Shown here piece by piece: positions 1-7,285 of a stretch of 64,000 nt of DNA. The translations under genes were made by a program, and so were the position numbers. The DNA comes from Bacteroidota bacterium (GTDB lineage Bacteria; Bacteroidota; Bacteroidia; Chitinophagales; BACL12). The notes under the pieces are model-generated. The model made no database searches, was not told where the DNA came from, and was given only the letters and a program-made list of their open reading frames with translations. Position 1 is the stretch's first letter; each line of letters opens with the position of its first letter. The stretch spans positions 1-64,000 of the forward strand of contig JADKEK010000011.1 in assembly GCA_016718035.1 (NCBI GenBank). The letters run 5' to 3'.

Positions 1-137
1 TTGTTGGTGGTAAATACTTCTCTATTTCAATGCAACTGGATGCCACTTTTAAAGGTGCAGGCAGAATGGTGATGGATGAAGTTTGTTTGTACGAAGTGCG
101 CGATGGTAAAATTATCAGCGAACAATTCTTTTTCTAA
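1..137 (+). CDS. SnoaL/NTF2-like protein, C-terminal end only (partial)
   Basis: An open frame enters from the left edge and stops at TAA 135-137, giving about 44 visible residues. The end of the protein contains MVMDEVCLYEVRDGKIISEQ followed by three aromatic residues. The pattern 'aromatic-E-V/I-x-D-G-K-I-x-x-E-x-F-F' is typical of the last strands of SnoaL-like/NTF2-fold proteins (DUF4440 and relatives), small alpha+beta barrels used as polyketide-cyclase-like or ligand-binding domains. No catalytic residue is visible in this fragment, so the function stays open. Confidence 0.6.
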   Translation, partial: VGGKYFSISMQLDATFKGAGRMVMDEVCLYEVRDGKIISEQFFF

Positions 138-218
138 GACCAATTTTCCGAAAACTAAAATCGATAAGCAGTAATTATTTGTTGCTTGTCGATTTTTTAT
201 TTAAACCATATATATTGC

Positions 219-380
219 TTAATTATTCGGTGCCTTCGGGCGTATCTTCTTTTTGCCGCGCTTGTAGATAAATTAATCCATTTTAAAAATTGCGTGAAAT
301 TTGATCACCTGCAACTTTGTAGTTGGGGTGGTCTTCAATTTTGGAAATAAATCGCCTAAGGCGCTTTTAGTTATTTTGAA
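219..380 (-). pseudogene. Decayed 3' fragment of a DUF1456 (YehS-like) gene
   Basis: This stretch is clearly related to the 3' half of the intact DUF1456 gene at 2365-2613, in the same orientation. Shared blocks include GCAACTTTGTAGTTGGGGTG and the C-terminal codons for K-I-R-x-K-x-P-N-N-stop. Relative to the intact copy it has a net one-base insertion and an in-frame stop (TTA on + at 273-275), and similarity fades near 380 with no start codon. I read it as a non-functional remnant. Together with the intact copy it brackets the hip toxin-antitoxin locus as a direct repeat about 2.15 kb apart. Confidence 0.75.
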
Positions 381-475
381 CCCTTGTTGTAAAAAAAACT
401 AGCCCAAATGCAATTTACCAGCAATTCAAGTTGCATTAACGGTTTTAAACACCAATTGGGTTTCAAAATTTATAT

Positions 476-567
476 AAAAGCATATAAAATTAGAAAATTG
501 ACTTTTTTATATCTAAAAGCATATAATTCAATATATTATTATTATTTTTGTATGTAAATGCATATAA
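476..567 (+). promoter_or_regulatory. Three spaced AAA(A/T)GCATATAA repeats: probable HipB operators
   Basis: The 12-mer AAAAGCATATAA occurs at 476-487 and 515-526, and AAATGCATATAA at 556-567, at 39- and 41-bp spacing (about four helical turns). The second and third copies sit inside 20-bp imperfect palindromes (507-526 and 548-567). The third overlaps the predicted promoter and nearly reaches the hipB ATG. Multiple palindromic sites in front of a hipB-type gene are expected for autorepression by the HTH antitoxin. That HipB binds here is inference. Confidence 0.6.
543..550 (+). promoter_or_regulatory. Bacteroidota -7 element (TATTTTTG) of the hip operon
   Basis: TATTTTTG matches the Bacteroidota -7 consensus TAnnTTTG and lies 18 nt before the preferred hipB ATG at 569. 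It overlaps the left arm of the third operator-like palindrome, so a repressor bound there would block transcription. No convincing -33 TTG is seen at the usual distance. Confidence 0.5.
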
Positions 568-568
568 A

Positions 569-784
569 ATGACTCGAATATCTGAATTTGTAAGAACCAA
601 ACGAAAGCAATTGGGAATAACTCAGGAAGAATTTGCTGCGAAAGCCGGAGTTGCACTTACGGTAATTAGAAAAATTGAACAAGGCAAAGAAAACCTGAGT
701 TTAGCAAAAGTTAATCGTGTTTTGAGCTTGTTTGGTCATGTATTAGTTCCAACAAATGAGAAAGATGCGCCAAGGATTAGTTAA
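569..784 (+). CDS. HipB-like XRE-family antitoxin/repressor
   Basis: The protein has about 71 residues from the ATG at 569. A TTG seven codons upstream (548) would lie inside the operator palindrome, so 569 is preferred. Nearly all of it is one helix-turn-helix domain: RKQLGITQEEFAAKAGVALT then IRKIEQGKENLSL form the classic XRE helices, and a short tail follows (VLVPTNEKDAPRIS). HipB proteins dimerise, repress their own operon and, in two-gene systems, neutralise the HipA kinase. Here the gene overlaps the next one (hipS) by 20 bp, indicating translational coupling. In HipBST systems HipB represses while HipS neutralises. Family assignment is firm; the regulatory role is inferred from context. 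Confidence 0.85.
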   Translation: MTRISEFVRTKRKQLGITQEEFAAKAGVALTVIRKIEQGKENLSLAKVNRVLSLFGHVLVPTNEKDAPRIS

Positions 785-1100
785 ATACAATAATGAACCA
801 GCCGGTGTTTTAACCGAGAATGATAATGGAGAATACCTATTTGTGTATAATGAAAATTATATTATAAAATACCCGAATCAATTCATCTCTTTTCAAATGC
901 CGGTTTCTACACAGCCCTATAGCAGTAAAAGATTATTCCCATTTTTTGATGGACTTATTCCTGAGGGCTGGCTGCTAAATATTGCACTAGAAGGCTGGAA
1001 AATTAATAAAAACGATCGCATGGGGCTTCTGCTTGCTTGCTGTCAAAATACAATAGGAGCTGTAAGTATTCACCCTATTAATGAGCCGGCAAATGCGTAA
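765..1100 (+). CDS. HipS-like protein (free-standing HipA N-terminal subdomain)
   Basis: The protein has about 111 residues. The ATG at 765 (MRQGLVKYNNEPAG) is preferred over the upstream TTG. It matches the small N-terminal subdomain of HipA kinases: a beta-rich start (VKYNNEPAGVLTENDNGEYL), then PFFDGLIPEGWLL and a region ending NTIGAVSI, all typical of that domain. In HipA it is fused to the kinase; here it is a separate ORF overlapping hipB upstream and hipT downstream. That gene order is the one known for tripartite HipBST systems, where the small HipS protein acts as antitoxin. The antitoxin role here is inferred from architecture. Confidence 0.8.
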   Translation: MRQGLVKYNNEPAGVLTENDNGEYLFVYNENYIIKYPNQFISFQMPVSTQPYSSKRLFPFFDGLIPEGWLLNIALEGWKINKNDRMGLLLACCQNTIGAVSIHPINEPANA

Positions 1101-1737
1101 ATGTTTATACTGTTACCAGGAGTTGGATGCGATGCATAAGGGTGATTATCACACGAAGTGTAATAAGGCATTTTATGGAACCGAATATGCTCCGGTTTTA
1201 CCATATCAATTATCTGAAATGGAAAAATTGGCAAAACATGCCGTTGAGTTATCCATAACAGTTCCAGGTGTTCAGCCTAAAATATCATTAGGATGGCTTA
1301 ATAAGGAATTGGAAAATGGACATAAGGGTCGCTTAACCATTATGGATGCATTGGAAGGTAATTATATTTTAAAACCTCAAAATTCACTTTACCCACAGAT
1401 GCCTGAGAACGAACATATTTCTATGAAGTTAGCTGCATTATTTAAAATAGATATTGTTCCGGTTAACATGATCCGATTAGCCTCCGGTGAATTGTGCTAT
1501 ATCACCAAACGAATTGACCGGAACCCTGACGGTTCAAAAAATCATATGATTGACTTCCTGCAAATTCTTGAGTTGGAAGACAAATACAAGGGCACCATGG
1601 AAACTCTTGGAAAAACCATAGGTGAATTGTCCGCCAATACATTGTTAGATAAATTGAGATTTTTTGAATGGACTATCTTTAACTACATCATTGGCAATAC
1701 CGATATGCATCTTAAAACTTTCGATGTGGCTTTCTGA
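1081..1737 (+). pseudogene. HipT-like Ser/Thr kinase, N-terminal part up to a frameshift
   Basis: The likely start is 1093 (MRKCLYCYQ), overlapping the hipS stop; 1081 is also possible. A Cys/His cluster (CLYCYQEL, then HTKCNKAFYG) resembles a small zinc-binding knuckle and is followed by the HipA-type glycine loop ELSITVPGVQPKISL. SIT is at the place where HipA/HipT kinases carry their regulatory serines. The invariant catalytic loop GNTDMHLK is reached at about codon 210, and then the frame is lost: a few codons later it hits TGA at 1735. The true continuation (SMWLSDKQW...) lies one frame over. The break is at AAAA 1714-1717/TTT 1719-1721. Loss of one A and one T from an ancestral AAAAAC-TTTT would explain it and restore the expected HLKNFS. 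Confidence 0.75.
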
Positions 1738-2038
1738 TAAGCAATGGACTTTATCACCTGCATATGATTTATTGAATGTGAAATTAATACTGCCGCAAGA
1801 TAAAGAAGATATTGCCTTGATACTTGGTGGAAAAAAAATGAATTTTAAAAAAGAATATTTCGATCGTTTCGCAAAGGTTTTAAAACTAAATGAAATACAA
1901 ATAAATGCTGTGTATAAAAGGGTGGTGAAATGGTTGCCGGAAGCTATCCAGCTTATCGACATATCATTTTTAACAGAAGAACGTCGAATTGAATACAAAG
2001 ATTTGATAACTCAACGTGTTATAGAATTTACTGCCTAA
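1712..2038 (+). pseudogene. HipT-like kinase, C-terminal part after the frameshift
   Basis: This frame picks up exactly where the preceding one fails and encodes SMWLSDKQWTLSPAYDLLN followed by VKL and a helical tail of about 90 residues. LSPAYDLLN is the HipA-family motif carrying the Mg2+-binding aspartate. The two pieces together cover a full HipT-length kinase of about 315 residues. Nothing suggests independent translation: there is no ribosome-binding context at the break. As written, the toxin lacks its Mg-binding aspartate in the main frame and should be inactive unless the frame is restored. Confidence 0.7.
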
Positions 2039-2364
2039 ATAATTTTATATCTTCAACTAGAATATCTTTCATAAAAAAATAAGTGATAAGTATAAATTTA
2101 TTTGTATGTAAGTAGTAAAATAATAATTTTCAAAAATCTAAACTTAGCCTAAATTGTATATTTGTTACCAATAATATTCAATCACTATTTATACAATTTT
2201 TCCGTGGCAAATTGCTTAGTTATCGTATAATATTTCAAATTGAACAGATTAACACATTTTGTATTTATACCCAAATAATGTCAAATGAAGGACTAAGAAA
2301 TTAAAATAAAGAAAAAAAATCTTTATTTAGAAATTTTCAACCTAGTGTAAATATGCGAAATGAT
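2039..2364. other. AT-rich intergenic stretch with no gene seen
   Basis: This 326-bp gap between the broken hipT and the convergent DUF1456 gene is very AT-rich and contains only very short open frames. I see no clear hairpin followed by a T-tract, no tRNA-like fold and no strong promoter element. It may be a scar of whatever event placed the hip locus next to the DUF1456 gene. Confidence 0.5.
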
Positions 2365-2613
2365 TTAATTATTCGGTGACTTCCAGCGTATCTTCTTTTT
2401 GCCGCGCTTATAAATAATCAACCCATTTAAAAAATTACGCAAAATCTGATCGCCTGCAACTTTGTAGTTGGGGTGGTCTTCGTTGCGGAACATGTCGCCG
2501 AGGGCACCTTTTGTTATTTCGAAATCGACTAAGGATAAAATGTGGATGATATCTTCATTACGCAAGGATAGCGCTACACGGAGTTTTTTTAATATATCGT
2601 TGTTGCTTAACAT
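2365..2613 (-). CDS. DUF1456 (YehS-like) single-domain protein
   Basis: The protein has 82 residues. MLSNNDILKKLRVALSLRNE, then ITKGALGDMFR and GDQILRNFLNGLI, match one repeat of the DUF1456 family. E. coli YehS contains two such repeats in about 150 residues; this one resembles the second repeat and has a basic tail (YKRGKKKIRWKS). Function is unknown for the family. It is convergent with the hip locus, and a decayed copy of its 3' half lies at 219-380 on the other side of that locus. Confidence 0.8.
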   Translation of the reverse strand: MLSNNDILKKLRVALSLRNEDIIHILSLVDFEITKGALGDMFRNEDHPNYKVAGDQILRNFLNGLIIYKRGKKKIRWKSPNN

Positions 2614-2796
2614 GATTGCCCTTTTTTATTTCATCGTAATAATAAATAATTTTTGCATCTTATCCTTGATTTGTTTTGAAGCAGGATGATAAACAATCGT
2701 GTAACTATTGACAAATTTTAAGAGGATGGTTGCCATTTTCAAACAAATCAATGAACATTCTGCTTTTCAGTATTTCTTTCCACCCCCAACAACATG

Positions 2797-2804
2797 TAAC
2801 TTTG
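2797..2804 (+). promoter_or_regulatory. -7 element TAACTTTG upstream of the alpha/beta hydrolase
   Basis: This exact TAnnTTTG match lies 21 nt before the ATG at 2826. It falls downstream of the in-frame ATG at 2730 and so supports the internal start chosen for the hydrolase. Confidence 0.45.
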
Positions 2805-2825
2805 TATCAGGCAAAACAAAGGTTT

Positions 2826-3725
2826 ATGAAAAATCAACTCCTCTTAATTGTATTCGTTCTTGTTGCTGTTGTGGGTAAAGCGCAGGATACTTCCGGTTTG
2901 TATCCAATAAACAATACTGAACTTTACCTCGAAATAATGGGTGAAGGGGAGCCAATTCTTATCGTTCATGGCGGCCCGGGACTCAACCATGAGTATCTTT
3001 TACCGCATTTGGCGCCACTGGCTAAAAAGCATAAACTCATTTTTTACGACCAGCGTTCATGCGGGAAGTCACAATTAAATGTAAAAGCGAATATGAATTT
3101 CGCCACATTTGCCGCGGATATGGAGGCAATCAGGGTGTTTTTCCACATCGATAAACTGAATATACTTTGTCATTCCTGGGGAGCCTTACCGGTTGCTACT
3201 TATATTCAAAATTACCCCGACCATGTTAAGGCTGTTGCATTTATTAACCCGGTTCCGTTTACCGATGAGTATGCCATGGAATCAAGCCGCAATGCCGCTT
3301 CCAGAGTGTCAACCGCAGATAGTTTGAAGCGTATCGAAATCATGAAATCACCCGAATTTAAAGCCGGAAATGTGAAAAGCGTGTCAGATTTGATGATGTT
3401 GTCACTAAAACAGTTGTTATGTGATACTGCTAATCTAACCAAAATCGACCCCAAATTGCCCGACAATTATATGGTGGCAAGCCTTTCGCTGTATGGGTTT
3501 GGACGTGAAATGCATGATTATGATTTTTATGCTCAAATAAAGGATAACAAAACTCCGGCGCTGATTATTCGTGGGACTTGCGACATCAGTCCTGAAATTG
3601 CCGACACCAAAATAGCAGGCTGTTTTACCAATGCGAAACTTTATGTGTTTGAAAAATCCGGCCACTTCGCATTTGTGGAAGAAAACAAACTGTTCGTAAA
3701 GCGTGTTAATAAGTTCTTCAAATAA
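2826..3725 (+). CDS. Secreted alpha/beta hydrolase, proline-iminopeptidase-like (S33 family)
   Basis: The frame opens at 2730, but ATG 2826 starts a clean signal peptide (MKNQLLLIVFVLVAVVGKAQ) and is preferred, giving 299 residues. Fold motifs appear in order: oxyanion-hole HGGPG, then DQRSCGKS (a variant of DQRGxGxS), the nucleophile elbow CHSWGA with Ser about 117, an acid in RGTCDISPE, and the catalytic His in SGHFAFVEE. This order is that of peptidase-S33/prolyl-aminopeptidase-like hydrolases. The first residue of the elbow is Cys instead of the usual Gly. The protein should be periplasmic or surface-exposed. Substrate cannot be told; it could be an esterase as well as an aminopeptidase. 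Confidence 0.8.
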   Translation: MKNQLLLIVFVLVAVVGKAQDTSGLYPINNTELYLEIMGEGEPILIVHGGPGLNHEYLLPHLAPLAKKHKLIFYDQRSCGKSQLNVKANMNFATFAADMEAIRVFFHIDKLNILCHSWGALPVATYIQNYPDHVKAVAFINPVPFTDEYAMESSRNAASRVSTADSLKRIEIMKSPEFKAGNVKSVSDLMMLSLKQLLCDTANLTKIDPKLPDNYMVASLSLYGFGREMHDYDFYAQIKDNKTPALIIRGTCDISPEIADTKIAGCFTNAKLYVFEKSGHFAFVEENKLFVKRVNKFFK

Positions 3726-3799
3726 CAAATCGGTTTACCCGTTCCTTTTGGATGTCATTATTTTCTGCTTTTTGGCATAAATTAGTCGAAAACGATTTG

Positions 3800-3807
3800 T
3801 AAATTTG
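3800..3807 (+). promoter_or_regulatory. -7 element TAAATTTG upstream of the T9SS esterase
   Basis: This exact TAnnTTTG match would give a leader of about 65 nt before the ATG at 3878. The spacing to an upstream TTTG is longer than usual, so the -33 element is uncertain. Confidence 0.4.
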
Positions 3808-3877
3808 TATTATAGTTCTTAACCCAACGTAGAAATGCCCACACAGCATTTTTAACAGTTTCAACCCAACAGCATTT

Positions 3878-5158
3878 ATGAAGAAGGTTTTCCTCCTCCT
3901 TATGACCTTCACACACCTTATTACCATTAAAGCACAGTATTGTATCGATGATCGTTTTGCGCAGTCTGCGTATTTCGATGAATTGGAAATTGAAAGAGAT
4001 TTTAATATTCAATATGGCCTTGCCGACGATTGGTTTATGGATTTCCCGCAGCCATTACTCAATACATTTGATATAGCCTACCCAAAACTGGATGTTGATC
4101 CTTTAGAAAAAAGACCATTTATTTTATTTGCCCACGGTGGTGGATTTTGGGGTGGGGAAAAAGAAGCCCTAGGTTATCACGTTACCCAATTGGCTGAAGC
4201 CGGATTTGTAGCAGCTTCTATGAATTACCGCAAAGGATGGTTAGGTTCCGGCGACGATTGCACAGGCGACCCTGTTTCTTTATCAGTTGCTATCTATCGC
4301 GCAATGCAAGATATTCAGGCCTGCTTAAGATATATTACCGCAAATGCTGATACCTATGGTATCGACACTGCTCAAATTTTTGTTGGTGGCGAAAGTGCCG
4401 GTGTTTACGCATTAATGAATGGTTTATATATGACTGAAGAAGAATGGTCGGCAATACACCCAACACATGTTGCAGATTACGGCTCATTGTTTACATCAAC
4501 TAATAATCTCACCAATACATTTACGGTAAAAGGAATTATTAATATGTGGGGCGGTATGATTGATACGGCTTACATGATTGATGAACCAATGATACCGATG
4601 ATTAATTTTTATGGTATTTCTGATGATGTAATTCCGCCTACCTCAGGACCAATAAAATATTGTGATGGATATGAGGTTGTGTATGGCTCTGAATCAATGG
4701 CTCAGGTTTTAACAAACTACAATGTTTGTAATGTGTTACACCAAAATTTATTTGCCGGTCATGAAGCCTATTTACCTGAATATACCTCGCGTAATATTGC
4801 CTGTTTTGTGAAAAAACAATTATGCGAATCGTGCAGCACAGAAGTCATTAATTATGCCATACCAGAATGTTTAGTAATTGAACAGGAAACAATTGCTGTT
4901 GCTAATTTTAAACAGGAATCGCTGACGGTTGCTCCTAATCCTGCGAATACGCTAGTAAGTTTTAAATTACCGGAAGCAGCTAACGCTAATTCAGTAATAA
5001 GCATCACGAATGTTGCCGGAAGTATATTGGATATCGATTATACGATCTCAGGAAATTATGTAATACTAAACATGGCTACACTGCCTTCAGGCATTTATGC
5101 AGCTACGGTTTTAGGTGATAACTCCATAGCGACAGGCAATTTTGTGGTTGCACATTAA
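3878..5158 (+). CDS. Secreted carboxylesterase/lipase-like hydrolase with T9SS sorting domain
   Basis: The protein has 426 residues with signal peptide MKKVFLLLMTFTHLITIKAQ. The catalytic domain follows the carboxylesterase pattern: oxyanion motif HGGGFWGG near residue 87 and nucleophile elbow GGESAG with Ser about 173. A putative acid and a C-terminal His (AGHEAYLPE) complete the triad. Residues from about 345 form a type A T9SS sorting domain: SLTVAPNPANTLVSF, a beta-strand core, then LPSGIYAATV. It should therefore be exported through the outer membrane and released or anchored at the surface. Cysteines near the junction (LCESCS) may form a disulfide. Substrate is unknown. The gene is monocistronic, followed by a strong terminator. 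Confidence 0.82.
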   Translation: MKKVFLLLMTFTHLITIKAQYCIDDRFAQSAYFDELEIERDFNIQYGLADDWFMDFPQPLLNTFDIAYPKLDVDPLEKRPFILFAHGGGFWGGEKEALGYHVTQLAEAGFVAASMNYRKGWLGSGDDCTGDPVSLSVAIYRAMQDIQACLRYITANADTYGIDTAQIFVGGESAGVYALMNGLYMTEEEWSAIHPTHVADYGSLFTSTNNLTNTFTVKGIINMWGGMIDTAYMIDEPMIPMINFYGISDDVIPPTSGPIKYCDGYEVVYGSESMAQVLTNYNVCNVLHQNLFAGHEAYLPEYTSRNIACFVKKQLCESCSTEVINYAIPECLVIEQETIAVANFKQESLTVAPNPANTLVSFKLPEAANANSVISITNVAGSILDIDYTISGNYVILNMATLPSGIYAATVLGDNSIATGNFVVAH

Positions 5159-5186
5159 CTTAAACTATCCGCAATAACTTATCTAA

Positions 5187-5219
5187 GTCCCGCGCCATCA
5201 GGTTGCGGGGCTTTTTTTT
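5187..5219 (+). terminator. Rho-independent terminator after the T9SS esterase
   Basis: A 7-bp stem (5187-5193 with 5205-5211, GC-rich, one G-U pair) closes an 11-nt loop and is followed directly by a run of eight T. It ends the esterase transcript and isolates the regulator gene downstream. Confidence 0.8.
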
Positions 5220-5286
5220 AAGTCACCATAAATATTGAACAAAAGCTGTATCTTTATGTTTAGAATTAATCTAAACAACGACCAAA

Positions 5287-5952
5287 GTGCCGCCAATTAA
5301 GCTAGTTATCGCTGAAACTCAATACCTTATAATTGAAGGTCTTCAATCGATATTTAAGCGATATAGCGATTTACAGGTGGTTGGTGTAATGGTTAATAAA
5401 GAAGATTTATTTACAAATCTCAATTTACTCAATCCTGATATTGTAGTTATTGACCCGCTTAATTTGGAGGATTTTAGGGTAGATGATATAAGCACATTGG
5501 AAACAGTTTGTCCCGGAACCCGCATTCTCATTATTACCGATATCAGCAATACCGATATTGTCCGTAAAATTGTAGAAATAGGCGCTAAAGGTTATTTGAC
5601 CAAAACCTGTGATGAAAAAGAGATTATTGATGCCATTCATGCATTGGTAAGGGGAGAAAAAATGTACTGCCATAAAGTAGTAAACATCTTACTTGAAGGA
5701 CAAAACCAGGAGGTGGAAAATTGTGAGCCTACTTTGCTTTCAGAACGCGAGATAGAAATCATAAGGTTAATCGCCAATGGATATACGACCAGGCAAATTG
5801 CAGACACCCTTTTTCGAAGTTTTCACACTATTACTACCCACCGAAAAAATATCATGAAAAAACTCGGTATCAACTCTACTTCCGAGTTATTAGTTTATGC
5901 AATGAATACCGGTTTAATACAACCTCGTGAGCAGCTTGCATCCAATAAGTAA
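5287..5952 (+). CDS. NarL/FixJ-type response regulator with an atypical receiver acidic pocket
   Basis: The protein has 221 residues and starts at GTG 5287. It has an N-terminal receiver domain (about 1-120) and a C-terminal LuxR helix-turn-helix (LLSEREIEIIRLIANGYTTR, then HRKNIMKKLGI). The phospho-acceptor Asp is present (VVIDP, D56), as are a Thr/Ser-type switch (LIITD) and the Lys (GYLTK). The usual acidic pair after strand 1 is reduced to AETQ, one Glu without the second acid, which may weaken Mg2+ binding and phosphorylation. No kinase gene is in the same transcript, although the kinase at 6014 follows after 61 bp. It could act as an orphan or partly phosphorylation-independent regulator. 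Confidence 0.82.
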   Translation: MPPIKLVIAETQYLIIEGLQSIFKRYSDLQVVGVMVNKEDLFTNLNLLNPDIVVIDPLNLEDFRVDDISTLETVCPGTRILIITDISNTDIVRKIVEIGAKGYLTKTCDEKEIIDAIHALVRGEKMYCHKVVNILLEGQNQEVENCEPTLLSEREIEIIRLIANGYTTRQIADTLFRSFHTITTHRKNIMKKLGINSTSELLVYAMNTGLIQPREQLASNK

Positions 5953-6013
5953 AAATGTACATCATAGGCTTAATCATCTGTTGATTAACTTTACAACGGA
6001 AGCCACTTAAACT

Positions 6014-7279
6014 ATGAATCTAAAAACAATCAGATGGGTAATTGCACTTGGTATTATCGCCATTGTGACTATTATTTTGTCGCAGGTATTTTGGATTCGA
6101 AAAGGGCTGCTTATCAACCAATCTAACTTCGAAACTGCAGTTACTGTAACACTTGAGCAAATTGCGGCAAAAATTGAGACAAGTAATCACGGTCAAAAAA
6201 TTACCAATAAACCGGTTGTGCGAATTTCACCCCATGCTTATATGGTAAATATAGATGAAATAATTGATCTTAATCAATTGGATTATTATATTAAAAATGA
6301 ATTTTCAAATCCATTTCATAAAGTAGATTTTGTGTATCAGGTGTATGAATCAACACATGATCAAATGGTGTTTGAACAACGCGTATCCAGCAACGTTGAA
6401 AATGCAACAATTGTTTATCCTACTAATTTACCCAAATTAACTGAGTCAACTTATTACTTTAAAATTAACTTCCCACAACGACCAATTGTAAATTCGGTAA
6501 TGATTTTTGTTTGGGCTACATCCATTATTGCGCTTACAATTGTAATTGTATTTTTTGGCTATTCGTTAGATGTAATTTTGCGACAAAAACGATTAAGTGA
6601 ATTTCAAAATAGTTTTATCAATAATCTTGCACACGAATTTAAAACACCAATTTCAACTATTGGTATTGCAGCAGAAGTTTTAATTGAGCCGGAAATAATA
6701 GATGAACCTGAACGGTTGAGAAGTTATGCAGGCATTATTAAAAATGAAAATACACGATTAACCGGGCAGGTCAGCAAAATTCTGGAATTGGCAAAACTGG
6801 AAAACGATGAACTGGTTTTGAATAAAGAAAAATTCCAATTAAATGAACTGGTAAGCGAAATAGTTACCTCATTTGAAGTGCGTTTAGCAGAATCCGGCGG
6901 GAAATTAATTGTTGACAGTTCTGCCATTGTTGACACTGTTGATGCCTACAAAGTGCACATGCAAAATGTTATTAATACGCTCTTGGATAATGCGCTTAAA
7001 TACAATGATAAAACTCCCGAAATAACCATAACCACAGGCCGTGATGATATAGGTTTGTTTATCAGCATTGCCGACAACGGTATTGGCATACCGAAAGAGT
7101 TTCACCGCAAAATTTTCGAAAAGTTTTTCAGAGTGCCAACCGGTAATATTCACAATGTAAAAGGATACGGGCTCGGTCTCAACTATGTTAAAATGATTGC
7201 AAAAGCTCACCATTGGCGCTTGCGACTGGATAGCGTTTTAAATAAAGGTAGTATCTTTACCATCATCATACCACAATAA
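6014..7279 (+). CDS. Membrane sensor histidine kinase
   Basis: The protein has 421 residues. TM1 is about 9-27, a periplasmic sensor loop about 28-160, TM2 about 162-185, then the kinase core. HisKA has NNLAHEFKTPIST with phospho-accepting His about 207. The HATPase_c boxes are NTLLDNALKYND (N), DNGIGIP (G1), FEKFFRVP (F) and GYGLGLNYV (G2). All catalytic motifs are intact. The sensor loop matches no domain I recognise. The gene ends 6 bp before an OmpR-type regulator, so the two form a co-transcribed two-component system; the signal is unknown. Confidence 0.88.
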   Translation: MNLKTIRWVIALGIIAIVTIILSQVFWIRKGLLINQSNFETAVTVTLEQIAAKIETSNHGQKITNKPVVRISPHAYMVNIDEIIDLNQLDYYIKNEFSNPFHKVDFVYQVYESTHDQMVFEQRVSSNVENATIVYPTNLPKLTESTYYFKINFPQRPIVNSVMIFVWATSIIALTIVIVFFGYSLDVILRQKRLSEFQNSFINNLAHEFKTPISTIGIAAEVLIEPEIIDEPERLRSYAGIIKNENTRLTGQVSKILELAKLENDELVLNKEKFQLNELVSEIVTSFEVRLAESGGKLIVDSSAIVDTVDAYKVHMQNVINTLLDNALKYNDKTPEITITTGRDDIGLFISIADNGIGIPKEFHRKIFEKFFRVPTGNIHNVKGYGLGLNYVKMIAKAHHWRLRLDSVLNKGSIFTIIIPQ

Positions 7280-7285
7280 CTACAC

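Noticed and set aside
1705..1745. Programmed ribosomal frameshift in hipT
   Set aside because: There is no canonical slippery heptamer, stimulatory stem-loop or internal Shine-Dalgarno-like element, and the required shift is +1/-2. A two-base loss in homopolymers explains it more simply.
2039..2364. Hidden small RNA or tRNA gene in the AT-rich gap
   Set aside because: I could not find a cloverleaf, a strong hairpin with T-tract or a promoter element in it.
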